10,461 nt of DNA from UMGS946 sp048421225. GTDB taxonomy: Bacteria; Bacillota; Clostridia; Christensenellales; CAG-138. The DNA is taken from the NCBI GenBank assembly GCA_048421225.1, contig DBFNRV010000057.1:1-10461 (forward strand), written 5' to 3'. This document shows positions 1-6,502 of this stretch, piece after piece; within the stretch, counting starts at the first letter, position 1, and every line of letters begins with the position of its first letter. Below the pieces are notes generated by a model. The model was not told where the DNA came from. It saw only the letters and a list, made by a program, of their open reading frames with translations, and did no database searches. Position numbers and translations under genes: made by a program.

Positions 1-318
1 ACGAAGAAAAAGCTATGCGAGACACCCGAAACCATTGAGGATTGCAATACTGAAATCGAACAAACACAGAATAAAATCCGGCGGCACGAAAACAGAAACA
101 ATATGCATTACTGAGAGTTCGCCATTTAGAAGTTGCCGCCTTTTGACTGCTATAGAAAAGCATTGTACCGGAGCTAATTTCTATCCGATGATGAAACCAG
201 AGCCTACCTCTATTGTGCTGTCAGCCGCCCGAAAGGCAGAGATTTTTTAAGCGAACGGGCCGATGGCGGGCTTTGGAATAAAACCTTGATAACAAGGGCG
301 CATTTATACACCCTGTAG
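1..318 (+). pseudogene. Decayed gene remnant, 5'-truncated by the window edge (possibly a DUF3847-like mobile-element protein)
   Basis: One frame stays protein-like from position 1 to a TAG at 316-318 but is broken by TGA at 112-114, TAG at 127-129 and TAA at 175-177. The first 37 codons are charged and helix-like (TPETIEDCNTEIEQTQNKIR and the residues after it). A later stretch from about 181 reads LSDDETRAYLYCAVSRPKGR. From memory, this resembles the coiled-coil start and C-terminal helix of small DUF3847-type proteins often found beside relaxase genes on clostridial mobile elements, but I could not search it. The three stops within one frame argue for decay rather than a short working gene. 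The 71-codon ATG frame at 35-250 lies in another phase and has no convincing ribosome site. Confidence is moderate that this is a dead gene and low for the family. Confidence 0.4.
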
Positions 319-333
319 GGTGTTGTACGATCC

Positions 334-369
334 AAAGAAAAATCAGCGACTGATACCTATCGCTGATTT
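334..369 (-). terminator. Rho-independent terminator downstream of rnpB
   Basis: A perfect 10-bp stem (340-349 with 360-369, AAATCAGCGA against TCGCTGATTT) encloses a 10-nt loop. On the minus strand it is followed by a T-rich tract (TTTTTCTTT). It lies about 55 nt past the 3' end of the RNase P RNA, where the trmK to rnpB block would be expected to end. Confidence 0.7.
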
Positions 370-380
370 AATACTGTCTT

Positions 381-412
381 ACGGACCCCGTCCTTCAACA
401 AGGCCGTTTTTT
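381..412 (+). terminator. Possible weak rho-independent terminator
   Basis: CCTT (392-395) pairs with AAGG (400-403). ACGG (381-384) pairs with CCGT (404-407) across a 7-nt one-sided bulge. Six T residues follow (407-412). This could end plus-strand transcription from the decayed gene at 1-318. The bulge makes it a weak candidate. Confidence 0.3.
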
Positions 413-423
413 ATCAATGCATG

Positions 424-798
424 TATACGAGCAAGCCGTAAGCCGAGTTCTGTCTAAGTGTGACCATCTATCTTGGCCTGAAGTTGCCAGCAGGCTCTAG
501 CGATTACAAGGAGCGTGGCGGGCCGCCATTAAATGCTCCCAATTCAATCTTGCTCCGGGTGGGGTTTACAGGGCGGACAAGTCGCCATGCCGCCGGTGAG
601 CTCTTACCTCGCCTTTCCATCCTTGCCCCGAACGATGAAAAGCGGACGTTATCGCTCTTCATCGTTTGGGGCGGTTTATTTCTGTTGCACTTTCCTTGGA
701 GTCGCCTCCACCGGGTGTTATCCGGCACCCTGCCCTATGGAGCTCGGACTTTCCTCATACGGGCCCCGCCGTATGCGGTCACATAGCTTACTCGTATC
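424..798 (-). ncRNA. rnpB: RNase P RNA, class A type (M1-like)
   Basis: This is the catalytic RNA of RNase P, which removes 5' leaders from pre-tRNAs together with the RnpA protein. Read on the minus strand it has the universal 5' P4 region GAGGAAAGTCCGAGCTCC (756-739), an ACAGAAA box (about 687-681), a GGTAAGAGCTCACC segment typical of P10/P11, and the 3' P4 strand ACAGAACTCGGCTTA (453-439). The ends were set from helix P1: minus-strand ATACGAGTAAGC (797-786) pairs with GCTTGCTCGTAT (436-425), 12 bp with one G-U. The length is about 375 nt. The layout is class A, usual in Clostridia, whereas Bacillales have class B. A long P12-like hairpin (around 622-666) is present. The gene starts about 40 nt after the zinc-ribbon gene stop, so it may be cotranscribed. 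I see no clear promoter in the gap. Exact ends are good to a few bases. Confidence 0.95.
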
Positions 799-837
799 TG
801 CACCGCTTTTAATTCATCGGCTATATATTTACCGGCG

Positions 838-1557
838 TTATGCGTCGGAATATAGTATTCTTCCGCAGTTTTCACATTCCACTATCCCAGTACCGTTAAT
901 TACCGAGCGTACAACCGTAGTCGGAAGCGACATGTTGCATCCGCCGCACCGCTCCCCCTCCAGTTTCGCCAGGGGGATGGCGTGCTTTTTTCTAATAGTC
1001 TTGTACTTCTTTACAAGCTCAGGCGCTACATTCTTTTCTAAGGCGTCTACCTCTGCTTTAGCCGCTTCAATATCCGGCTTAGCCTTTTCAAATTCTCCTT
1101 CGCACTGTTTATATATAACGTTGTATTCCTTGTTGGCCTTAGCTCCCTTCGAATATATGGCTTTAGCTTCGGCCGCCGCCCTGTCCAGCCATGAGATGAT
1201 GTCGTACAGCTCTTTTCTTACCGCTGTTATTCTCGAAAGCAGCGATTCCAAGGAGCGCCTTGCCTCGCTCATTTCGGCAGCGGTGCATTCCTCGTCTTCC
1301 ATCATCAGGTCAAGATCCGATTTTTCAAGTTCAAACGCGTGTTCAAACTCGTCGGCCATAGCGGAAAGCTCTTCAAAGCTTTTGTTTTTGGCGTCAACCT
1401 GCTTTTGAACGTTAGAAAGCAGCTTCTGCTGCTCTGTAAGTATCCCGCGCAGTTTGTTGAGACGCACCCTGGCGGGGGACGTCACTATTTCCTTTTCCAA
1501 AGCGGTAAGTTTCATTTCCGCCTCATGATAACTCAACAAAGCGTCAAAGCTGTTCAT
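838..1557 (-). CDS. Coiled-coil protein with C-terminal C4 zinc ribbon (zf-RING_7 / CT398-like family)
   Basis: The protein has 239 residues. Roughly residues 10-190 are a long, charged, heptad-rich helical coiled coil. The C-terminus carries a four-cysteine zinc ribbon, CGGC at 204-207 and CENC at 228-231. This is the usual build of the PF02591 family, whose exact role is poorly defined; nucleic-acid or protein scaffolding has been suggested. I chose the ATG at 1557 because an AGGAGGT site (1572-1566) sits 8 nt upstream. The TTG at 1563, two codons earlier, is only 2 nt from that site. It follows the Nif3-like gene by 45 nt and precedes rnpB, a neighbourhood common in Clostridia, so it is probably part of a trmK-nif3-zinc ribbon operon. 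The family is secure and the function is not. Confidence 0.88.
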   Translation of the reverse strand: MNSFDALLSYHEAEMKLTALEKEIVTSPARVRLNKLRGILTEQQKLLSNVQKQVDAKNKSFEELSAMADEFEHAFELEKSDLDLMMEDEECTAAEMSEARRSLESLLSRITAVRKELYDIISWLDRAAAEAKAIYSKGAKANKEYNVIYKQCEGEFEKAKPDIEAAKAEVDALEKNVAPELVKKYKTIRKKHAIPLAKLEGERCGGCNMSLPTTVVRSVINGTGIVECENCGRILYSDA

Positions 1558-1602
1558 AATCAATTACCTCCTGCTTATGCGGGACTTTATCTCAAACCGT
1601 CC

Positions 1603-2367
1603 CTAAAGCGACCAAAATGGGGATGCGTCATGACACGCCAATTTATATTGTACACCATCGGTCAATGCCTGTAAACGGCAAATAACGGATGGCAGAACAA
1701 CTCTTTCCGTTTCATAGTGTCCCGCCTCAACCACGGCAAGGCCAAGATGAATCGCCTCTATTGCCTGGGAGTGCTTTATCTCGCCCGTAACATAGACGTC
1801 CGCTCCCGCGCCGCGTACCATTTTTACTTCGTTTCCTCCCGAGCCGCCCATAACTGCAACGCGGTCCACCCACGCATCCGGCTCCCCAGCTATGCGGATC
1901 CTGCCGCCAAGCCTTTCCTGAACGCGGGCTGCGAAGCTGCGAAGCGTTGCCCTTTCAGAGAGCTTCCCTATTCTCGCAATTCCCTCATTCCCTATTATAC
2001 GAACATCCTTAATGTCCAGCGCCCCGCACAGCGCGTCGTTTACGCCGCCCTGCGCCGCGTCAAGGTTTGTATGGGCCGCGAACAGCCCTATACCGTTTCT
2101 AGCCAAGGCATAGGCCGCCGATGTGCCCGGATCGCTTGGCGTAAAACTCTTTATGCCATTAAAGAACATAGGATGGTGCGTTAAAACAAGGTCGGCGCCC
2201 CAATTCACCGCCTCATTTGCCACGGCTTGCGTGCAGTCAAGGGCAACCAGCACCCTCCGTATCTCATCATGATCTGGACCTACTAAAAGGCCCGGATTAT
2301 CAAAATCCAAAGCCAACGCCTTTGGCGCTAGCGTCTCGCATATCGATAAAAAGTCTTCAAGCCTCAT
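1603..2367 (-). CDS. Nif3-like dinuclear metal-centre protein (YqfO/DUF34 family)
   Basis: The 254-residue protein has Nif3/DUF34 hallmarks. These are DNPGLLVG near residues 23-30, the metal-binding THHPMFF motif (His64, His65), AAHTNLD (His99, Asp103) and a C-terminal GHYETER motif (His217, Glu220 region). Members form toroidal hexamers with a dinuclear metal site. The proposed role is as a GTP cyclohydrolase-like or metal-chaperone protein, but the physiological function is unsettled. It lacks the roughly 110-residue central insertion of the longer Bacillus YqfO (about 370 aa), so it is the short form. The ATG at 2367 lies 8 nt after a GGAGG site and overlaps the 3' end of trmK by 11 nt, which implies translational coupling. 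The trmK-nif3 pair (yqfN-yqfO) is conserved in Firmicutes. Confidence 0.93.
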   Translation of the reverse strand: MRLEDFLSICETLAPKALALDFDNPGLLVGPDHDEIRRVLVALDCTQAVANEAVNWGADLVLTHHPMFFNGIKSFTPSDPGTSAAYALARNGIGLFAAHTNLDAAQGGVNDALCGALDIKDVRIIGNEGIARIGKLSERATLRSFAARVQERLGGRIRIAGEPDAWVDRVAVMGGSGGNEVKMVRGAGADVYVTGEIKHSQAIEAIHLGLAVVEAGHYETERVVLPSVICRLQALTDGVQYKLACHDASPFWSL

Positions 2368-3088
2368 CGTTATAACCCTCCATAAATGTCTCTATTTCAT
2401 CCAGCTGTTTCAGTTTGTTTATAAGCGCGGGCGGTCTAGCGCCGGCCGCTAAGGCCCGTACAAGCCTTTTTTCAACGCCACGCCTATACGAGACGATAAG
2501 CGCTCTTAGCAACGGATCGCGGTTTACAGCCATGCGCCAGCCTATATACAGCACATCATTTGGAAATCCGTCCGGACATTGCGCTGGCGTTCCATCATGC
2601 GCGCAGATGATTTGATAGATCCGCCCCGAATCCAATACAAGCCTCTCGTCGAGTATGTCATAATTATTCTGATTCAGATAGCGCCTTAGCTCCTCTTCGC
2701 CGCGCATTGGCTGCAGTACAAGGCGTTTCGCGCCGCGTGCCGTTGCGCCGCCATTTTCAAGCATCCTCGCGATAAGCTCGCCCCCCATGCCCGCCATAAT
2801 TATTCCATCCGCTTCACCAGGGGTGAGAAACTCCAGGCCATCCGCCGTCTCAAACCGCATATGGCTGGCCACTCCGCATATTTTTGCCAGCCGGCGCGCC
2901 TTATTCAGCGATACTTCGCTTATATCGCTTGCCTTTACGCGGCGGACGAGTCCCCTTTGCACAAGCGCTACCGACAGCCTTCCATGATCGCATCCGATGT
3001 CCGCCGCTTCATCAACGCCCGAAAGCATTTCCGCTATTGCTTCGAGCCTTGGAGAGAGATGTATATGCTTTTTAAACTTGGTGTCCAT
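2357..3088 (-). CDS. trmK: tRNA (adenine(22)-N1)-methyltransferase TrmK
   Basis: This 243-residue SAM-dependent Rossmann methyltransferase makes m1A22 in bacterial tRNA. Motif I is ADIGCDHGRLSVAL (about 29-42). An acidic SAM-ribose position follows (ASDIS, 53-57). A GDGL-like turn reads TADGLEFL (81-88). The family signature is IIMAGMGGELIARML (96-110), and LVLQPMRGEEELRRYL (123-138) matches the LQPN...LR.WL region. Length and motif order fit B. subtilis YqfN/TrmK. The ATG at 3088 has no visible Shine-Dalgarno sequence. A good promoter (TTGCGT, 17 nt, TATAGT) puts the likely transcription start at or next to the ATG, so the message may be leaderless. The gene overlaps the downstream Nif3-like gene by 11 nt. 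Confidence 0.93.
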   Translation of the reverse strand: MDTKFKKHIHLSPRLEAIAEMLSGVDEAADIGCDHGRLSVALVQRGLVRRVKASDISEVSLNKARRLAKICGVASHMRFETADGLEFLTPGEADGIIMAGMGGELIARMLENGGATARGAKRLVLQPMRGEEELRRYLNQNNYDILDERLVLDSGRIYQIICAHDGTPAQCPDGFPNDVLYIGWRMAVNRDPLLRALIVSYRRGVEKRLVRALAAGARPPALINKLKQLDEIETFMEGYNDEA

Positions 3089-3095
3089 ATGCTAC

Positions 3096-3124
3096 ACTAT
3101 ATCTCAAATCCGCCCTATACGCAA
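3096..3124 (-). promoter_or_regulatory. Sigma-A-like promoter of the trmK operon
   Basis: On the minus strand TTGCGT (3124-3119) and TATAGT (3101-3096) are separated by exactly 17 nt. The -10 box ends 7 nt before the trmK ATG, so transcription should start at about 3089-3088 and leave almost no 5' leader. The -35 box is identical to that of the rmuC promoter in this window. Confidence 0.6.
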
Positions 3125-3167
3125 ATGGAATAAGCGCCCTGCCTTAAAGACGCCTTTAAATCAGGAC

Positions 3168-3188
3168 GGGCGGCCGGTGCGGCCGCCC
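3168..3188. other. GC-rich perfect hairpin between gpr and trmK
   Basis: GGGCGGCC (3168-3175) and GGCCGCCC (3181-3188) form a perfect 8-bp GC-only stem with a 5-nt loop. Neither strand shows a T-tract after it. It is not a canonical terminator, but it lies where gpr transcription would be expected to end before the trmK promoter. A transcription roadblock, an RNA 3'-end stabiliser or a protein site are all possible. Confidence 0.5.
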
Positions 3189-3248
3189 AGATAATAATCA
3201 TGTTTTATAAATTAACCAAGGAATAATCGTGAAAGCAACCGCCTAAGA

Positions 3249-3265
3249 AACCATAACGGATGGTT
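3249..3265 (-). terminator. Weak candidate terminator after gpr
   Basis: AACCAT (3249-3254) and ATGGTT (3260-3265) form a 6-bp stem with a 5-nt loop, 12 nt past the gpr stop. On the minus strand only a short pyrimidine stretch (TTTCTT, overlapping the stem end) follows, so termination would be inefficient at best. Confidence 0.25.
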
Positions 3266-3276
3266 GCCGTCCTACG

Positions 3277-4200
3277 TCACGCTATCAGGGAACGTATTTC
3301 GTCATAATTAGCGTCGTGTATGGCCAGGTTTATTCCATCCGCAATGATCCGGGACATATCCCCTACGATGCTGTCAATATCCTTAGGGGTCATAATCATT
3401 GGCCCCAGCTTTTCATTTATCACCTTATCGGCCAGACCCTTAAGGCGTTCCTCATCGTTATGCAGGCCCGTTTCGTCGGCCATCAGCTCAATGGCGTCCT
3501 GTACCACGGTACTTGCATATACTACAAGCGGAACCCCGATGGCCAGCACGGGTACGTTGAGCGCCTCTGGGCTTATGTCAAGGCGGGCGTTTCCAACCCC
3601 CGACCCGGGACTTATTCCGGTATCGGTAATCTGCACCGCCGTGCTGATTCGATCTGAGCTCCTGGCCGCCAGCGAGTCGATGGCAATTACAAGGTCAGGC
3701 TTTATGTGCTCAACTACGCCACGTATTATCTCCAGGGTTTCCACTCCCGTCACACCCAGCACGCCGGGCGCTATCGCGCATACCGACCTAATGGGGTGGT
3801 CAAAGGCGTCTGGAAGATATTCGGTAATGTGGCGTGTTACATACACCTGTTCCGCTACCCTTGGTCCAAGGGAGTCTGGGGTGATGAAACGGTTCCCCAA
3901 ACCCACGACCAGCACCGTCGCCCCGTCCTTAAGGCCGCCCGTAAGCTGCTTTATCTCCTCCGCCACAACCTTGCTCAGCGCTTCAAATAGGTCAAGCGGC
4001 CTGTTTACAAGCTCGGGCGCGTCCAGCGTTACGTACATCCCTTTCTTCTTGCAAAGCTTCTGTGCCGCTTGGTCATCGACGACCCTAATTCTTGAAACGC
4101 CTATCTCACCCTTGGATTCATTCGTCTCTTCAATGCCGGGTATGCTTGGATTTAGCTCTCTTGCCTCCATTGCCAGATCTGTATATATATTTCGTGCCAT
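3277..4200 (-). CDS. gpr: Germination protease GPR (spore endopeptidase, family A25)
   Basis: GPR degrades small acid-soluble spore proteins during germination. It is made in the forespore as a zymogen. This copy has 307 residues. VVGLGNRFITPDSLGP (98-113), VTRHITEYLP (121-130), APGVLGVTG (144-152), VIAIDSLAARSSDR (171-184) and TGISPGSGVGNAR (194-206) are characteristic. Asp109 and Asp175 are 66 residues apart, matching the spacing of the essential Asp127 and Asp193 of the Bacillus megaterium enzyme as I recall them. The start is firm: AGGAGGT (4212-4206) lies 5 nt before the ATG. By alignment with the B. megaterium self-cleavage site (TD|LA), the prosegment would be only 8 residues (MARNIYTD) instead of 15. 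The protein also lacks a C-terminal-half insertion seen in Bacillus. It is divergent from rpsT, a conserved neighbour. spoIIP, which follows gpr in B. subtilis, is absent. Confidence 0.96.
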   Translation of the reverse strand: MARNIYTDLAMEARELNPSIPGIEETNESKGEIGVSRIRVVDDQAAQKLCKKKGMYVTLDAPELVNRPLDLFEALSKVVAEEIKQLTGGLKDGATVLVVGLGNRFITPDSLGPRVAEQVYVTRHITEYLPDAFDHPIRSVCAIAPGVLGVTGVETLEIIRGVVEHIKPDLVIAIDSLAARSSDRISTAVQITDTGISPGSGVGNARLDISPEALNVPVLAIGVPLVVYASTVVQDAIELMADETGLHNDEERLKGLADKVINEKLGPMIMTPKDIDSIVGDMSRIIADGINLAIHDANYDEIRSLIA

Positions 4201-4235
4201 AGGTAACCTCCTGTTTCCTGCTCAAGTTCGGTATT

Positions 4236-4285
4236 TAGTGTTGCCATAGCGGGGCGTTTTGATGCTAATTTTACAGCTTATATGC
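4236..4285 (-). promoter_or_regulatory. Candidate forespore (sigma-G/F) promoter of gpr
   Basis: Two overlapping partial matches exist on the minus strand. One is GCATC (4265-4261), 18 nt, AACACTA (4242-4236), with 5 of 7 bases of the CATWHTA -10. The other is GCATA (4285-4281), 16 nt, CATCAAA (4264-4258), also 5 of 7. Forespore sigma control of gpr is established in Bacillus. Which of these two sites works here, if either, is unclear. Confidence 0.3.
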
Positions 4286-4336
4286 GCATGTGCCGCTAAC
4301 CACGATAATATAAGACAAAAAAAACGGCGTTTTCGC

Positions 4337-4365
4337 TTGCATCTGGGCTTTGCCCGTGTTATAAT
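4337..4365 (+). promoter_or_regulatory. Sigma-A promoter of rpsT
   Basis: TTGCAT (4337-4342), a 17-nt spacer and a perfect TATAAT (4360-4365) place the transcript start near 4372. That leaves a leader of about 62 nt before the TTG start codon. Confidence 0.8.
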
Positions 4366-4433
4366 GCCGTTTGTTTGAGTTTCGCGTCCAAGGCTTTGGA
4401 CTGCGTTGTAAAATTATTCGGGAGGTGAATTAC

Positions 4434-4694
4434 TTGGCAAACCATAAGTCCGCTATTAAGCGCATTGGCGTTACACAGAAGAAAAATCTTCGCAATCGTA
4501 TGATTATGTCCAGCGTCAAGACCGCTATCAAGAGGTTTGACAGCGCTTTGACACAAGGCGATGAAGAAGCCGTTAACGCTTGTTATCTTAGCGCAGTCAG
4601 CATCGTGGATAAGGCCGTCAATAAAGGCGTGCTGCACAGAAACGCTGCCGACCGAAAAAAAGCCCAGCTTGCCATTAAATTGGCTGCGAAGTGA
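4434..4694 (+). CDS. rpsT: 30S ribosomal protein S20
   Basis: S20 is a primary 16S rRNA-binding protein of the small subunit. It has 86 residues, the usual length, and is very basic and helical. It begins ANHKSAIKRI and contains the typical NLRNRMIMSSVKTAIKRF segment and the C-terminal HRNAADRKKAQLAIKL motif. The true start is TTG at 4434, because S20 always begins (M)ANxKSA. GGGAGGTG (4420-4427) sits 6 nt upstream, whereas the in-frame ATG at 4371 lies right at the transcription start and would add 21 foreign residues. It has its own strong promoter and is followed by a terminator at 4799-4842, so it is probably a single-gene unit. It is divergent from gpr. Confidence 0.97.
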   Translation: MANHKSAIKRIGVTQKKNLRNRMIMSSVKTAIKRFDSALTQGDEEAVNACYLSAVSIVDKAVNKGVLHRNAADRKKAQLAIKLAAK

Positions 4695-4798
4695 TCTTCA
4701 CACCTGCAATATAAAATGTTTTTGATGATAAAGGCCTTCTGAAACATTGGGTTTGGATGGTCTTTTAGTCATATTCACGAGATAATTCTACGCCTATA

Positions 4799-4842
4799 CC
4801 CGCCTCACCGCGCAATAAGTAAGTTAGGCGGGATATTTTTTT
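4799..4842 (+). terminator. Rho-independent terminator after rpsT
   Basis: CCCGCCT (4799-4805) and AGGCGGG (4826-4832) form a 7-bp GC-rich stem with a 20-nt loop, followed by ATA and seven T residues (4836-4842). It is about 105 nt past the rpsT stop. A second, AT-rich hairpin lies just beyond (4855-4861 with 4869-4875), with no function apparent. Confidence 0.7.
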
Positions 4843-4919
4843 GAATGCCTTTCAAAATAGGCCCCGTTCCTATTTAATTATGGATTCTCCAACATCAAAT
4901 TAAGCCAAAACACGTCAAA

Positions 4920-4948
4920 TTGCGTTAAAGTAAGACCCGTGGTAGAAT
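4920..4948 (+). promoter_or_regulatory. Sigma-A-like promoter of rmuC
   Basis: TTGCGT (4920-4925), a 17-nt spacer and TAGAAT (4943-4948, 5 of 6 to TATAAT). Transcription would start near 4955, giving a short leader of about 28 nt that contains the GGAGGAG ribosome site. Confidence 0.65.
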
Positions 4949-4982
4949 TATAGCAAATCATTATTCATCATGGAGGAGAAGC

Positions 4983-6293
4983 TTGGATTCAGTAGTATTG
5001 TACATAACAGCGGCCATTTCCGCCGCGGCGCTGATAATTTCCATTTTAGTTCTTAGTAAGCTGAACCGTAACGGAACTGATAAGTCGGGTTCCACTGCCC
5101 AGCTTGAACAGGTTATCCGCGATTTGGCTTCGCGACAGGAGGGTATGCGGCGCGAGCTTAATGATTCCATTAGGCTTCTTTCCGAACTCCTCTCATCAAA
5201 CCAGAGGGCTTCGGCCGACGCTGCCGCCCAAAAGCTGGGCGACATGGAGCGCGCGCTATCCTCAATACAGGAAGCTACCTACCGAAGCACCCAGTCCTCC
5301 CTAAGACAGCTCGAAGAGCGGCTTAAGACCTTTTCAATGGAAAACGAACAGCGGCTTGACAACATTCGCGCTACTGTTTCCAGGCATCTTGTGGGAATGC
5401 AGGAGGACAACAACCGCAGGCTTGACGAAATGAGAGGTATGGTAGACGAAAAGCTGCAGCGCACCCTTGACGAACGGATGACCAACTCGTTCAGGCTGGT
5501 TAACGAACGGCTGGAGCAGGTATATAAAGGCCTGGGCGAGATGCAGACGCTGGCCATTGGCGTAGGCGACCTTAAACGGGTGCTGTCCAACGTAAAGACC
5601 AGGGGTATCCTGGGAGAAATCCAGCTTGGGGCCATATTGGAGGAAATCCTTGCGCCCGAGCAATTTGACCGCGAGGTAGCTATAAAGAGGAACACCAAGG
5701 TTGAATTTGCCATAAAGCTTCCCGGCGACAACGGCGATACGGTATACCTGCCCGTTGATTCGAAATTTCCTGTTGAAGCCTATCAAAAACTGATGGACGC
5801 ATATGAAAGCGCTGATCCGGCGCTTGTAAAAACCTCTGGCGCCGCCCTTTGCCAGGCGCTGAAGGTGTCGGCTAAGGATATATGCACAAAATATATCGAC
5901 CCTCCTAAGACCACCAGCTTCGCCGTTATGTTCCTTCCAACCGAAGGCCTGTACGCCGAATCCGCGAAGCTTGGCCTCATTGAAACGCTCAGGCGTGAGT
6001 TCAACGTATGCGTAGCTGGCCCCAGTACTATGGCGGCGCTGTTAAACAGCATGCAGATGGGATTCAGAAGCTATATTATCCATAAGCGCGGAGGCGAGGT
6101 ATGGGAGGTGCTCAGCGAGGTTAAAACGGAGTTTGAACGCTTTGCAGACGGTCTTAATACCGCTCAGGAGCGCATTGAACAGGTAAATAAGGATCTGGAC
6201 ACGCTCGTAGGCGTTCGTACACGCCAGATGCGCAGAAAACTTCAGAAGATAACCGAGCATCAAATGTCTGACGGCGATGAAAGCGCGGTATAA
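4983..6293 (+). CDS. rmuC: DNA recombination protein RmuC homologue
   Basis: The 436-residue protein has an N-terminal membrane anchor (about residues 4-26), a long coiled coil (about 35-190) and the RmuC domain (about 190-410). The domain shows GEIQLGAILEEIL, the core strand VYLPVDSKFPVEAYQKL (around 255-270), FAVMFLPTEGLYAE, and VAGPSTMAALLNSMQMGFRS near 345. RmuC proteins have a restriction-endonuclease-like fold. They limit inversions at short inverted repeats in E. coli and may act on DNA at the membrane. The start is TTG at 4983 with GGAGGAG (4972-4978) just upstream. The ATG at 4970 is out of frame. It has its own promoter and no evident partner gene. Family assignment is firm; the role in this organism is inferred. 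Confidence 0.94.
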   Translation: MDSVVLYITAAISAAALIISILVLSKLNRNGTDKSGSTAQLEQVIRDLASRQEGMRRELNDSIRLLSELLSSNQRASADAAAQKLGDMERALSSIQEATYRSTQSSLRQLEERLKTFSMENEQRLDNIRATVSRHLVGMQEDNNRRLDEMRGMVDEKLQRTLDERMTNSFRLVNERLEQVYKGLGEMQTLAIGVGDLKRVLSNVKTRGILGEIQLGAILEEILAPEQFDREVAIKRNTKVEFAIKLPGDNGDTVYLPVDSKFPVEAYQKLMDAYESADPALVKTSGAALCQALKVSAKDICTKYIDPPKTTSFAVMFLPTEGLYAESAKLGLIETLRREFNVCVAGPSTMAALLNSMQMGFRSYIIHKRGGEVWEVLSEVKTEFERFADGLNTAQERIEQVNKDLDTLVGVRTRQMRRKLQKITEHQMSDGDESAV

Positions 6294-6467
6294 TACCATA
6301 TAAAACCGGCGGCTTTTATCGGATATTTTATTTAGGTAAGTGTAGGGCCGCCATGCCGTATCGGTCCTAAGCGTCTTAGCATATAACACATGCCATATGC
6401 TCAATAGCAGCCATCGTTCTTACCTTTATTGCTTGACAGGGTTCATAATTTATATTTCACTGTTCCC

Positions 6468-6497
6468 TTCACGCCAGGGGTTGGCCTGCCATAATAT
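6468..6497 (+). promoter_or_regulatory. Weak candidate promoter of the peptidoglycan-binding protein gene
   Basis: TTCACG (6468-6473), an 18-nt spacer and TAATAT (6492-6497). Transcription would begin essentially at the ATG at 6503, which has no Shine-Dalgarno sequence. A perfect TTGACA at 6433-6438 lacks a -10 box at the right distance. Confidence 0.3.
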
Positions 6498-6502
6498 ATA
6501 GC

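Noticed and set aside
308..323. Short inverted repeat ACACCCT-GT-AGGGTGT
   Set aside because: A 7-bp stem with a 2-nt loop cannot fold well as RNA and has no T-tract. It overlaps the stop of the decayed gene and may be chance or an operator-like dyad.
460..786. 108-codon plus-strand and 74-codon minus-strand open frames (504-728)
   Set aside because: Both lie wholly within the RNase P RNA gene, whose helices and conserved blocks explain the sequence; no ribosome sites.
533..1408. 291-codon plus-strand open frame
   Set aside because: It is antisense to the zinc-ribbon coiled-coil gene and rnpB, with Ser/Leu-rich low-complexity product typical of a shadow frame.
3320..4249. 309-codon plus-strand open frame, longer than gpr
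   Set aside because: It is exactly antisense to gpr, whose family motifs and ribosome site are unmistakable. The Ser/Thr/Arg-rich product has no recognisable motif.
4715..4748. AATGTTT…AAACATT hairpin just after rpsT
   Set aside because: AT-only stem with a 20-nt loop and no T-run after it; the GC-rich hairpin at 4799-4842 is the better terminator.
6433..6438. Perfect TTGACA as the -35 box of the gene at 6503
   Set aside because: No acceptable -10 box lies 16-18 nt downstream (only TTCACT-like sequence). TATATT lies just 12 nt away.
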